A stretch of 64,000 bases of DNA, taken from assembly GCF_902497555.1 (NCBI RefSeq), contig NZ_CABVGP010000001.1, positions 806,001 to 870,000 on the forward strand, given 5' to 3'. Origin of the DNA: Amycolatopsis camponoti. GTDB lineage: Bacteria; Actinomycetota; Actinomycetes; Mycobacteriales; Pseudonocardiaceae. Shown here piece after piece: positions 8,444 through 16,949 of the stretch. A program made the translations under genes and the position numbers. The notes beneath the pieces are model-generated. The model was given only the letters and a program-made list of their open reading frames with translations. It had not been told where the DNA came from and did no database searches. Every line of letters starts with the position of its first letter. Within the stretch, counting starts at the first letter, position 1.

Positions 8444-9504
8444 CGGCGCATGACCAGGTCGGACTCCGGAGGCCGGGCAAGAATGAGATCGACGACGGAA
8501 CGCCGCGGCGACCGCGAGCACACCGGATCGGTCGCCGCGGCGTCGCCGGTCAGCAGGAACGCCTGGCAGCGGCAACCGCCGAAGTCGACCCCGCGGCGGT
8601 CGCACGTCCGGCACGGCTCGGACATCCAGTCCTCGCCGCGGTAGGCGTTGAACGACGACGAGCCGTACCAGATCTCGGCCAGCGGCTTCTCCCGCACGTT
8701 GTCCAAAGTGAGCGTCGAGATCGCCGACGCCGCCGGGCACGGCAGCACCGTCCCGTCCGGCGCCACGGTCAGCTGCCGCGCACCCCAGCCGTACATACAC
8801 GGCTTCGGGTACGGCTCGTAGTAGTCGGCGACGACGTAGACGATCTCCATCGTGCCGCGCAATCGCGATACCGCCGCGCGCACCACGGGCTCCGCCGCGG
8901 CGAGCTGGGACGGTGTCGGCATCAGCGCCTCGCGGTTGCGCAACGCCCAGCCGTAGTACTGGGTGTTCGCCAGCTCCAGCCGGTCCGCGCCCATCCGCTC
9001 GGCCAGCTCGATGATCCCGGCCAGCTGGTCGTGGTTGCGCCGGTGCAGCACCACGTTCAGGGACAACGGCAGCCCGGACGCCTTCACGAGCGCGGCCGCG
9101 GCGAGCTTGTGGTCGAACGCTCGCGCGCCGGCCAGCAGGTCGGCACGCTCCCGCGTCGCGCCCTGCGCCGACAGCTGGACGTGCGCGAGCCCGCGCGAGA
9201 CCAGGTCGTCGAGCCGCGCCGCGGTCAGGCCGAGGCCGGAGGTGACGAGGTTGACGTAGCAGCCGAGCGAGCCGGCGTGCTCCACCAGCGCGGACAGGTC
9301 CGGCCGGGCCAGCGGTTCGCCACCGGACATGTGCACCTGCAGCACGCCCAGCTCGCGCGCCTGCGAGAGCACCGATGTCCAGTCCGAAGTGGACAGCTCC
9401 GCGGCGCGGGAAACGAGTTCGACCGGGTTCGAGCAATAAGGACAGTGCAGGGGGCAGCGGTGGGTCAGCTCGGCCAGCAGCCCGAGCGGCGGGTTCACGT
9501 CCAT
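8440..9504 (-). CDS. pqqE: PqqA peptide cyclase PqqE (radical SAM)
   Basis: This 354-residue radical-SAM enzyme, with PqqD, forms the carbon-carbon bond between Glu and Tyr of PqqA. The CxxxCxxC cluster motif is Cys17, Cys21 and Cys24 (CPLHCPYC). A C-terminal SPASM region carries further cysteines (KPCMYGWG, LPCPAAS, EPCRTCDRRG and GGCRCQAF). Its start lies inside the end of pqqD, a 10-bp overlap, indicating translational coupling. Confidence 0.96.
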   Translation of the reverse strand: MDVNPPLGLLAELTHRCPLHCPYCSNPVELVSRAAELSTSDWTSVLSQARELGVLQVHMSGGEPLARPDLSALVEHAGSLGCYVNLVTSGLGLTAARLDDLVSRGLAHVQLSAQGATRERADLLAGARAFDHKLAAAALVKASGLPLSLNVVLHRRNHDQLAGIIELAERMGADRLELANTQYYGWALRNREALMPTPSQLAAAEPVVRAAVSRLRGTMEIVYVVADYYEPYPKPCMYGWGARQLTVAPDGTVLPCPAASAISTLTLDNVREKPLAEIWYGSSSFNAYRGEDWMSEPCRTCDRRGVDFGGCRCQAFLLTGDAAATDPVCSRSPRRSVVDLILARPPESDLVMRR

Positions 9505-9761
9505 GCGACGACCCGCCGTTCGCCCAGTCGCGACAGCACGTCGAGGACGTCCTGCTCCCGGACGCCGGTGAAGCGCTTTCCCAGCACCTCGGTGATGTCG
9601 GTGACGGTGCGGGCGCCGTCGCAGAGTTCGAGCACCGCGGCCGCGGTGGTGTTCGGCACCAGTACTCCCTCGGGGAACAGCAGGACGTGCGTCTCCCGGA
9701 CGTGGTCGAAGGACAGCCGCACGCCGCGGCGCAGCTCGGGAACGGAGCCGGCGGCGATCAT
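9495..9761 (-). CDS. pqqD: PqqA-binding chaperone PqqD
   Basis: An 88-residue RiPP recognition element that binds the precursor PqqA and presents it to PqqE. The conserved start PELRRGVRLSFDHVRE and the central LLFPEGVLVPNTTAAAVLELCDG match the family. ATG at 9761 overlaps the pqqC stop by four bases. The size is normal. Confidence 0.94.
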   Translation of the reverse strand: MIAAGSVPELRRGVRLSFDHVRETHVLLFPEGVLVPNTTAAAVLELCDGARTVTDITEVLGKRFTGVREQDVLDVLSRLGERRVVAWT

Positions 9762-10441
9762 GCGCGCTCGATCGCGTCGAGCATCGACCACAGGACGTCG
9801 CACTTGAACGACAGCGCCGCGATCGCGCGGTCCTGCTGCTCGCGCGTGACGCAGTGTCTGACCACGATGTCCAGGGTGTCCTTGCCTTCGCCGGAGACCT
9901 TGTCGATGCGGTTGGTGAAGTAGTCGAGGTCCGCCCGCGCGATCCACGGGTAGTGGGCGAGCATGTCCGCGACGCGCTGCTGCATCAGGTGCCCGGCGAA
10001 CATCTCGGTGAGCCCGGAAGCGACGGCCTCCCACCACGGCTTCGTCCGTGCGAAGGTCACGTAGGCGTCGACGGCGAACCGGACACCGGGCGCGACGTGT
10101 CGCTCGTCGAGGACCTCGTCACGCTCCAGGCCGACGGCCTCGCACAGCCGCAGCCACCGCTCGATTCCGCCGGTGCCGGCGTTCGGGCCGTCGTGGTAGA
10201 CGATCCGGTCGAGCCACTGACGGCGGATTTCCGGCAGCGGGCAGTTGCTGATGATCGCCGCGTCCTTCTGCGGCAGCTGACACTGGTAGTACCAGCGGTT
10301 GGCCGCCCAGATCCGCAGCCCGCGCTCGTCGAGCTCGCCCGCGTGCAACCGCCGGTGGAACGGGTGCGTGCCCCAGTACCGGTCCGAAAGACCGCGCAGG
10401 GCTCCGATGAATGCGCTTTCCGCGAGCGGCTCGACGGGCAC
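9758..10441 (-). CDS. pqqC: Pyrroloquinoline-quinone synthase PqqC
   Basis: This 227-residue oxidase performs the last eight-electron ring closure and oxidation to PQQ without a metal cofactor. The family signature is clear: HPFHRRLHAGELDERGLRIW, NRWYYQCQLPQKDAAIISNC, and HDGPNAGTGGIERWL. It starts with GTG at 10441, three bases after the pqqA stop codon. It is slightly shorter than the usual 240-250 residues but complete in the motifs I can see. Confidence 0.96.
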   Translation of the reverse strand: MPVEPLAESAFIGALRGLSDRYWGTHPFHRRLHAGELDERGLRIWAANRWYYQCQLPQKDAAIISNCPLPEIRRQWLDRIVYHDGPNAGTGGIERWLRLCEAVGLERDEVLDERHVAPGVRFAVDAYVTFARTKPWWEAVASGLTEMFAGHLMQQRVADMLAHYPWIARADLDYFTNRIDKVSGEGKDTLDIVVRHCVTREQQDRAIAALSFKCDVLWSMLDAIERA

Positions 10442-10444
10442 CGG

Positions 10445-10531
10445 TCAGTCCGCCATGCGGGCCGCGTAGGCGGTCACCTCCATGGGTGTTTCGTATTCGA
10501 CGAAGTCGGGAGTCGTCCACACCTCGGTCAT
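10445..10531 (-). CDS. pqqA: PQQ precursor peptide PqqA
   Basis: A 28-residue ribosomal precursor, short enough to be missed by automated calling. It ends ETPMEVTAYAARMAD and contains the obligatory Glu-x3-Tyr pair (Glu18 and Tyr22) that becomes the PQQ skeleton. AAAGGAG lies 6 bases before the ATG. pqqC follows after three bases. It confirms that the operon is complete and can supply its own substrate. Confidence 0.95.
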   Translation of the reverse strand: MTEVWTTPDFVEYETPMEVTAYAARMAD

Positions 10532-10544
10532 GTCGTGCTCCTTT

Positions 10545-10560
10545 CCGTGAACCGTCACGG
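10545..10560. promoter_or_regulatory. Inverted repeat in pqqA leader
   Basis: CCGTGA-ACCG-TCACGG, perfect six-base arms 13 bases upstream of the pqqA start and touching its ribosome site. It could be an operator or an RNA hairpin that limits translation. A second palindrome, GGAAAGTTTCC, lies at 10596-10606. Confidence 0.4.
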
Positions 10561-10595
10561 TAGGAGCGAGACGAGCGGACTGACCAGAGCAGTTC

Positions 10596-10606
10596 GGAAA
10601 GTTTCC
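10596..10606. promoter_or_regulatory. Palindrome upstream of pqqA
   Basis: GGAAAGTTTCC, a perfect 11-bp palindrome about 65 bp before pqqA, in the 109-bp gap behind the WS/DGAT gene. It is a possible operator of the pqq operon. Confidence 0.35.
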
Positions 10607-10640
10607 TTCCGATGGCGCAGTGGGGTGCCGATGACCGGTG

Positions 10641-12005
10641 CTACTTCACCGCCGCTTCCAGCTCCACGAGCGCCGTGTCCAAATGGGTCAGGATCCGCTG
10701 CAGGTGCGGCACGCTGCGGCGGCAGCCCGTGACGCCGAAGTCGAGGTGGTCGCCGTTGCTGGTCAGCGTGATGTTGACGGCCTGGCCGTCGAGCAGCACC
10801 GACGCCGGGTAGATGCCGTCGAGCTGCGCGCCGTTCCAGTACATCTGCGTGCGCGGCCCGGGCACGTTCGAGATCACCAGGTTGAACGGCGGCCGCGTGT
10901 TGTTGACGACGCCCGGGATCGGCGATACGCCGAGCTGCGCGACGTTAACGGCCGATAACAGCAGCGTCTGCAGCGGCGTCAGCTCCGAGAACAGCCGCTT
11001 GCCGTTGCGCATCGACTGGTGGATCGTGACGAGCCGCTTGCCCGCGTCCGGCAGGTCGGTGGCCAGGTTGCACAGCAGCGCGCCGATGTTGTTGCCCGCC
11101 GCTTCGCCCGGGTCGTTCTGGCGGCGCAGCGACACCGGGACCATCGCGACCAGCGGCGCGTCCGGCAGCGCGCGCTGCTCGATGAGGTAGTCCCGCAGCG
11201 CGCCCGAGCACATCGCGAGCACGACGTCGTTGCGCGACACCCCGGCGGCCGTCGCCACCTGGCGCACGCGGTCGAGCGACCACGACTGCGCCGCGAACCG
11301 CCGCGCGCCGCCGATGGGCACGTTGAACATCGTCCGCGGCGCCTGCCCCGGCAGGGTCACCGTGTGCTCGCCGAACGCCTCGCGCGCGACCTTGATCGCG
11401 GCCGGCGCCAGCCCGGCGAGCTGGCCGGCGGTCTTGCCCGCGGTCTGCAGGAACGACCGCGGGCTCTTGACGCGGGCTTCGCCCGGTTTGCGCCGGCTGC
11501 CCCACCACGGCGGGCAGTCCAGGTCCGCCGGGTCGTCCGACAGCGTGCCCTGCAGCTGGCGCAGCGCCGACACGCCGTCCATCAGCGCGTGGTGGACCTT
11601 GGTGTAGACGGCGAACCGGCCGTCGGCCAGTCCCTCGATGAGGTGCGTCTCCCACAGCGGGCGATGCCGGTCGAGCAGGGTGCTGTGCCAGCGCGACGTC
11701 AGCTCCAGCAGCTCGCGGATGCGGCCCGGCTGCGGCAGCGCCGAGTGCCGGAAGTGGTAGTCGAGCTCGAGATCGGTCTCCGCGCGCCAAGCCACGTGAC
11801 CCATCGTGTTCACCGGCCGGGCCGGGCGGCGCCGGAACACCGGGCGCATGTTGTCGGACTCCAGCAGCGAACGGCGGACGTCGCGCAGGTAGTCGTCGCC
11901 GGCGCCCTCGGGTTTCTTGAACAGCTGCAGACCGCCCACGTGCATCGGATGCTCGCGCGTTTCGACCAGGAGGAACATCGAGTCGGTCACGGGCATCATC
12001 GCCAT
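10641..12005 (-). CDS. Wax ester synthase/diacylglycerol acyltransferase
   Basis: This 454-residue WS/DGAT transfers an acyl group from acyl-CoA to a fatty alcohol or diacylglycerol to make storage lipid. The catalytic HHALMDG is at residues 138-144. The C-terminal family motif NLVISNVPGP and the conserved MHVGGLQLF near the start are present. Length is normal. It is transcribed toward pqqA from 109 bp away, but the palindromes in the gap suggest a separate pqq promoter. Actinomycetes usually carry many copies, so the physiological role of this one is open. Confidence 0.92.
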   Translation of the reverse strand: MAMMPVTDSMFLLVETREHPMHVGGLQLFKKPEGAGDDYLRDVRRSLLESDNMRPVFRRRPARPVNTMGHVAWRAETDLELDYHFRHSALPQPGRIRELLELTSRWHSTLLDRHRPLWETHLIEGLADGRFAVYTKVHHALMDGVSALRQLQGTLSDDPADLDCPPWWGSRRKPGEARVKSPRSFLQTAGKTAGQLAGLAPAAIKVAREAFGEHTVTLPGQAPRTMFNVPIGGARRFAAQSWSLDRVRQVATAAGVSRNDVVLAMCSGALRDYLIEQRALPDAPLVAMVPVSLRRQNDPGEAAGNNIGALLCNLATDLPDAGKRLVTIHQSMRNGKRLFSELTPLQTLLLSAVNVAQLGVSPIPGVVNNTRPPFNLVISNVPGPRTQMYWNGAQLDGIYPASVLLDGQAVNITLTSNGDHLDFGVTGCRRSVPHLQRILTHLDTALVELEAAVK

Positions 12006-12085
12006 GGGACATCACCTTCCGCACTCGGCACGCCGACTGTACGCGCTCGGCGGCCGTGGGTGGATCACGTTCTACATTGGCGAGT

Positions 12086-13264
12086 ATGACCGTCCGCGGG
12101 CCGGGGGAAACGTCCCTGCCACCGATGGCCGAGTGCGTCGTGATCGGTGGCGGTGTGATCGGTGTGAGCTGCGCGTTCCGCCTGGCGGAAGCCGGCGTCG
12201 ACGTCCTGCTGCTCGAGCGCGGCGGGCTCGGCGAGGGCTCGACGGCGAAGGCCGCGGGCGGCATCCGGTCGTCGTTCACGAGCCGCGTGAACGTCGAGCT
12301 GGGACTGCGCGGGCTCGCGGCGTACAGCGCTTTCTCGCGCGACTTCGGCGTCGAGATCGACTTCCGCCGCGACGGCTACCTGTACCTGCTCACCGACCCC
12401 GCGGACGTGACCGCAATCGGACACTGCGCGGAGCTGCAGCGGTCTTACGGCGTAAGGAGCCACCTGCTGGACCCCTCCGAAGTGCGGGACGTCCTCCCGC
12501 TGCTCGAGACGGACGGGATCGTCGCCGCCCTGTGGTCTCCGGACGACGCGAAGGCGACGCCGGACGCCGTCGTCCAGGGCTATGCGAGGGCGGCGAGGGC
12601 GAGCGGTGCGAAGCTGCGGACCGCCGTCGAGGTCACCGGCATCGAGCGTGACGGCGACACGTTAACCGGCGTTAACACGACAGCGGGGTTCGTCCGGACC
12701 GGCGCGGTCGTGTGCGCGGCGGGCGCGTGGTCGGGGCGGGTCGGCGAGCTGGCCGGCCTCGACCTGCCGGTGCGCCCGTTCCGGCGTCAGGTGGTGTTCA
12801 CCGGGCCGGTGCCCGGGCTGCCGGACGCGGTACCGCTGACCATCGAGATGCCGTCGGCGTTCTACTTCCACCGCGAGGGCCCGGGCCTCGCCCTGTCGTT
12901 CTGCGAGGGCGACGGCTTCCCCGGCTTCGACACGCACTACGAAGCCGGCGAGTGGCTGCCGCGGCTGGCCGAGCTGGCGGGCCGGCGCATCCCGGCCGTC
13001 CTCGACGCCGGCATCCGCACCGCCTGGGCCGGGCTGTACGAAGTGACGCCCGACCGCAACCAGATCGTGGGGGAAAGCGTCCTGCTGTCGCGGTTCTTCT
13101 ACGCGACCGGCTTCTCCGGGCACGGGTTCCAGATGGGCCCGGCGGCCGGCGAGCTGATCCGGGACCTCTACCTGGGGCGACAGCCGGCGGTGGACATCGC
13201 CGAGCTGGACGTCCGGCGCTTCGAGGGCGCCGATACCGCACCGGTGGAACGGCACATCGTCTAG
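12086..13264 (+). CDS. FAD-dependent amine/amino acid oxidase (DAO family)
   Basis: This 392-residue flavoprotein is related to sarcosine and glycine oxidases. The dinucleotide motif VVIGGGVIG is at about residues 18-26. The FAD-linked end reads FYATGFSGHGFQMGPAAGELI, and the ADP-binding acidic residue follows in LLLERGGLGEGST. ATG at 12086 is preceded by TACATT, seven bases away, so the message may be leaderless. It likely oxidises a C-N bond of a small amine or N-methyl compound. It leads into the TPP-enzyme and hydantoinase genes, although a 25-bp operator separates them. Confidence 0.85.
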   Translation: MTVRGPGETSLPPMAECVVIGGGVIGVSCAFRLAEAGVDVLLLERGGLGEGSTAKAAGGIRSSFTSRVNVELGLRGLAAYSAFSRDFGVEIDFRRDGYLYLLTDPADVTAIGHCAELQRSYGVRSHLLDPSEVRDVLPLLETDGIVAALWSPDDAKATPDAVVQGYARAARASGAKLRTAVEVTGIERDGDTLTGVNTTAGFVRTGAVVCAAGAWSGRVGELAGLDLPVRPFRRQVVFTGPVPGLPDAVPLTIEMPSAFYFHREGPGLALSFCEGDGFPGFDTHYEAGEWLPRLAELAGRRIPAVLDAGIRTAWAGLYEVTPDRNQIVGESVLLSRFFYATGFSGHGFQMGPAAGELIRDLYLGRQPAVDIAELDVRRFEGADTAPVERHIV

Positions 13265-13272
13265 GGGTTGAT

Positions 13273-13297
13273 TGCCAGATCGTTCAACGATCTGGCA
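13273..13297. promoter_or_regulatory. Perfect 25-bp inverted repeat operator
   Basis: The arms TGCCAGATCGTT and AACGATCTGGCA are perfect 12-mers around a single C. The site lies 8 bp after the oxidase stop codon and 11 bp before the TPP-enzyme start. It is the strongest candidate operator for the GntR regulator at the end of this gene run. It overlaps where the promoter must be, so binding would repress. Confidence 0.65.
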
Positions 13298-13308
13298 GTA
13301 TCCGGGCC

Positions 13309-14931
13309 GTGGCTGTGAGTGGTGCTCGGGAGCTGGTGGACGCGCTCGAAGGGCTGGGGACGGAGATCGTTTTCGGCCTCCCGGGGGTGCACAACCTGCC
13401 GTTGTGGGAGGCGCTCGCCGAGACCCGCATCAAGCTCGTCGGGGTCCGCCACGAGCAGACCGCCGGGTACGCGGCCGACGGCTACGCGCGCGCGACCGGC
13501 AAGCTCGGCGTCGCCCTCGTCACCACCGGGCCGGGTGCGGCCAACACCCTCGGCGCGGTCGGTGAAGCGATGGCGTCCGCGGCTCCGGTGCTGATCATCG
13601 CCACCGACATCCCCTCGACGCTGCGGCGCCCCGGCGTCGTGCGCGGCGTGCTGCACGAGACGTCCGACCAGCAGGCGATGTTCGCGCCGGTGACCAAGGG
13701 TGTCTTCACCGTGCGGGCCGCCGACCAGATCGGCACCACCGTGCACCGCGCGGCGCGGCTCGCGCTGGAGCCGCAGAGCGGCCCGGTCTACCTCGGCGTG
13801 CCGACCGACTACCTGCGCGAGACCGTGCCGCACCGGCGCCCGCCCGCGCCGCACCGCAAGCCCGACGGCGACGTTCCCGACCTCGCCCGCGCGGAAGCGA
13901 TGCTGTCCGACGCGAAGAACCCGCTGATCTGGGCCGGCGGCGGCGCGCTGCGGTCCGGGGCCGGGGACGCCATCGGCGCGCTCGCCGAGAAGATCGCCGC
14001 GCCGGTCATCACGACGTTCGGCGCCCGCGGCCTGCTCCCGCTCGACCACCCCTGCCTCGCTCCGAACCCGGTGCACACCCCGGAGGTCGGCGAGCTGTGG
14101 GACGAGGCCGACGTCGTGCTCGCCATCGGCACCGACTTCGACGGCCTGATGACGCAGAACTGGCGGATGCCGAAGCCGCGCAAGCTGGTCGCGATCAACG
14201 TCGACGCCGACGACGCCGCCAAGAACTACCCACCGGACCTGACGCTGGTCGGTGACGCGCGCGCGATCGTCGAGCGGCTGCTGCCGAAGGAACGGGCCGG
14301 CCTGGACGACATCACGTTGCGGCTGGCCGGCATCGGCCGCCGCGTGCGCCAGCGCATCCGGGACGAAGAGCCGCAGGCGTACGACTTCCTGTCCACTTTG
14401 GACGAGGTGCTGCCGACGAACGCGGTGCTGGTGTCCGACATGTGCGTCGCCGGGTACTGGGTCGGCGGCTTCCACCGGGTGCGGGCGCCGCGCAAGCTCG
14501 CCTACCCGATGGGCTGGGGCACCCTCGGCTACGGCTTCCCGGCGTCGCTCGGCGCCGCCGCGGCCGGGGTCGGGCGCGCCATCTGCATCACCGGCGACGG
14601 CGGGTTCCTCTACGGTTGCGGCGATCTGGCGACGCTCGCGCAGGAGCAGCTGCCGGTCACGGTCGTCCTCGTCGACGACGGCGGCTACGGAATGCTGCGC
14701 TACGACCAGGAGCGCGAAGGGCTTCCGCGGCGCGGGGTCGACTGGGACAGCCCGGACTTCGTCGGCCTGGCCCGGTCCTTCGGCGTGCACGCCGACCGCG
14801 TCTCCGGGTTCGGGCGCGCGTTCCGGCGGCTGCTCGGCGAGTTCGTCGAGTCGGACGAGCCGAACGTGCTGGTGGTGAAGGCCAAGCTGAAGCCGCCGCT
14901 GAACACGTCGCCGCGGTGGTACCGCACATGA
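13309..14931 (+). CDS. Thiamine-diphosphate enzyme, acetolactate-synthase-like
   Basis: This 540-residue ThDP enzyme of the acetolactate synthase/benzoylformate decarboxylase family decarboxylates or ligates 2-keto acids. The catalytic Glu49 lies in VRHEQTAGYAADGYAR. The ThDP-metal motif is ITGDGGFLYGCGDLATL, followed by VDDGGYGML. It is called from GTG at 13309 just after the inverted repeat; GTG at 13315 is also possible. It is not the biosynthetic ilvB by context: no small subunit follows, and its stop overlaps the hydantoinase A start (ATGA). Confidence 0.85.
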   Translation: MAVSGARELVDALEGLGTEIVFGLPGVHNLPLWEALAETRIKLVGVRHEQTAGYAADGYARATGKLGVALVTTGPGAANTLGAVGEAMASAAPVLIIATDIPSTLRRPGVVRGVLHETSDQQAMFAPVTKGVFTVRAADQIGTTVHRAARLALEPQSGPVYLGVPTDYLRETVPHRRPPAPHRKPDGDVPDLARAEAMLSDAKNPLIWAGGGALRSGAGDAIGALAEKIAAPVITTFGARGLLPLDHPCLAPNPVHTPEVGELWDEADVVLAIGTDFDGLMTQNWRMPKPRKLVAINVDADDAAKNYPPDLTLVGDARAIVERLLPKERAGLDDITLRLAGIGRRVRQRIRDEEPQAYDFLSTLDEVLPTNAVLVSDMCVAGYWVGGFHRVRAPRKLAYPMGWGTLGYGFPASLGAAAAGVGRAICITGDGGFLYGCGDLATLAQEQLPVTVVLVDDGGYGMLRYDQEREGLPRRGVDWDSPDFVGLARSFGVHADRVSGFGRAFRRLLGEFVESDEPNVLVVKAKLKPPLNTSPRWYRT

Positions 14932-16949
14932 GGATCGGCGTCGACATCGGTGGCACGTTCACCGACCTCTGCGCGGTGGACGAGACCGGGATCGTCGCGG
15001 TCGGCAAGGTCCTTACGACGTACGACGAGCCCGCGCGCGCCGTCGAGGAAGGCCTCGCCGCACTGCTCACCGACCCAGGGGCCGTCGAGCAGGTCGTCCA
15101 CGGGACGACGCTGGTGACGAACGCGCTGATCGAGCGCAAGGGCTCACGGACCGCGCTGCTCGCCACCGCGGGCTTCCGTGACGTCCTGGAGATGCGGCGC
15201 GAACACCGGTACGAGCTGTACGACCTGCACCTCGAGCTGCCCGCGCCGCTGGTTCCGCGGCACCTGCGCTTCGACGTCCCGGAGCGAATTCTCGCCGACG
15301 GATCGGTCCGGACCGCGCTCGACGAGGCTTACGTTGTAAGGCTCGGGCGGGAACTGGCGGACCGCGGGATCGAAGCGGTCGCCGTCTGCTTCCTGCACTC
15401 GTTCACGAACCCGGCGCACGAGCGGCGCGTGGCCGAGATCCTGGCCGAGGTGGCGCCCACGCTCAGGGTCGCGCTCTCCTCGGACATCGTCCCCGAGATC
15501 CGCGAGTTCGAGCGGATGTCGACCACGGTCGCGAACGTCTACGTCCAGGACCTGACCGAGCGCTACCTGCGCGACCTCGAACACCGGCTGCGGCGGATCG
15601 GGATCCCCGGCGCGCCGCACATCATGCTGTCCAACGGCGGACTGGCCACTGTGGACACCGCGGCCCGGCACCCGATCCGGATCCTCGAGTCCGGCCCCGC
15701 CGGGGGTGCGCTGGCGGCGGCCGCGATCGGACCGGCGGACCTGCTGGCCTTCGACATGGGTGGCACGACGGCGAAGCTGTGCCTGATCGCCGGCGGTGCG
15801 CCGCTCGTCACGCACCAGTTCGAGGTGGACCGCAAGTACCGGCTGCTGCCCGGGTCCGGGTTGCCGGTGCAGGTGCCGGTCACCGACATGATCGAGATCG
15901 GCGTCGGCGGCGGGTCGATCGCCCGGATCGACGCGCTCGGCCTGCTGACCGTCGGGCCCGATTCGGCCGGGTCCGAGCCCGGCCCGGCCTGCTACGGCCG
16001 CGGCGGCACCGAACCGACGGTGACCGACGCCGACCTCGTGCTCGGCTACCTCGACCCCGGCTACTTCCTCGGCGGCGGCATGGAACTCGACGCGGAAGCC
16101 GCGCGGTCGGCCATCGTCGAACGGATCGCCGGGCCGCTCGGCGTGAGCGTCGAGGAAGCCGCGTGGGGCATCCACACGAGCGTCAACGAGGACATGGCGA
16201 ACGCCGCGCGCGTGCACGCCGTCGAGCGCGGCCAGGATCCGGCGAAGCTGCCGATGTACACGTTCGGCGGCGCGGGCCCGGTCCACGGCGTCGGCGTCGC
16301 CCGCGCGCTCGGAGCGCCGTCGGTCGTCGCGCCGCCCGCCGCCGGGGTGCTCAGCGCGGCCGGGTTCCTCACCGCGCCGCTGGCGTTCGACTTCGTCCGG
16401 TCGGCCCGCGCGGCCGTGCACGACTTGGCGTGGGAACAGGTCGACGCGCTGTTCGCCGAGATGGAAGCCGAGGGCGCGGCGCTGCTCGCGAAGTCCGGAG
16501 TGGACGAAGTCACGCACCGCCGCGTCGCCGAGATGCGCTACGCCGGGCAGGGCTACGAGATCCGCGTCCCGGTCCGCGGCGGCCGCTGGCCGGACGCGCT
16601 GATCGACGAGTTCACCGCCACCTACCGCGCGCTGTACCGGCGCACCGGACCCGAGGTCGGCGTCGAGGTGCTGAACTGGCGGGTGGTGTCGAGCGGACCC
16701 AAGCCGGACGTCACGCTGCGGCTGACCACGCGGGCCACCGGGGCTGACGCGCGCAAGGGCACCCGCGATGCCTATTTTCCCTCGGCAGGGGGATTTGTCG
16801 ACACGGCGGTGTTCGACCGGTACCTCCTGACGCCGGGGGAGCGTGTCGCCGGACCGGCCATCGTGGAGGAACGCGAGTCCACTGTGGTCGTCCCGCCTGG
16901 TGCGCACTGTGTCGTCCGAGGTGACGCGGCCCTGGAGGTGACGGCGTGA
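14928..16949 (+). CDS. hyuA: Hydantoinase/oxoprolinase family protein, subunit A
   Basis: This 673-residue ATP-dependent ring-opening subunit belongs to the N-methylhydantoinase A, 5-oxoprolinase and acetone carboxylase beta family. The phosphate-binding DIGGTFTD is at residues 6-13. A second actin-fold ATP motif, FDMGGTTAK, lies in the middle, and the C-terminal TFGGAGPVHG is typical. Subunit B overlaps by four bases (GTGA), the normal two-subunit arrangement. The substrate could be a hydantoin, a lactam or a ketone to be carboxylated. The adjacent amine oxidase and ThDP enzyme argue for a cyclic nitrogen compound, but this is inference. Confidence 0.87.
   Translation: MRIGVDIGGTFTDLCAVDETGIVAVGKVLTTYDEPARAVEEGLAALLTDPGAVEQVVHGTTLVTNALIERKGSRTALLATAGFRDVLEMRREHRYELYDLHLELPAPLVPRHLRFDVPERILADGSVRTALDEAYVVRLGRELADRGIEAVAVCFLHSFTNPAHERRVAEILAEVAPTLRVALSSDIVPEIREFERMSTTVANVYVQDLTERYLRDLEHRLRRIGIPGAPHIMLSNGGLATVDTAARHPIRILESGPAGGALAAAAIGPADLLAFDMGGTTAKLCLIAGGAPLVTHQFEVDRKYRLLPGSGLPVQVPVTDMIEIGVGGGSIARIDALGLLTVGPDSAGSEPGPACYGRGGTEPTVTDADLVLGYLDPGYFLGGGMELDAEAARSAIVERIAGPLGVSVEEAAWGIHTSVNEDMANAARVHAVERGQDPAKLPMYTFGGAGPVHGVGVARALGAPSVVAPPAAGVLSAAGFLTAPLAFDFVRSARAAVHDLAWEQVDALFAEMEAEGAALLAKSGVDEVTHRRVAEMRYAGQGYEIRVPVRGGRWPDALIDEFTATYRALYRRTGPEVGVEVLNWRVVSSGPKPDVTLRLTTRATGADARKGTRDAYFPSAGGFVDTAVFDRYLLTPGERVAGPAIVEERESTVVVPPGAHCVVRGDAALEVTA

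Noticed and set aside
13309..14931. Biosynthetic acetolactate synthase (ilvB)
   Set aside because: No ilvN-type small subunit or ilvC nearby, and the gene is fused by overlap into a hydantoinase operon.
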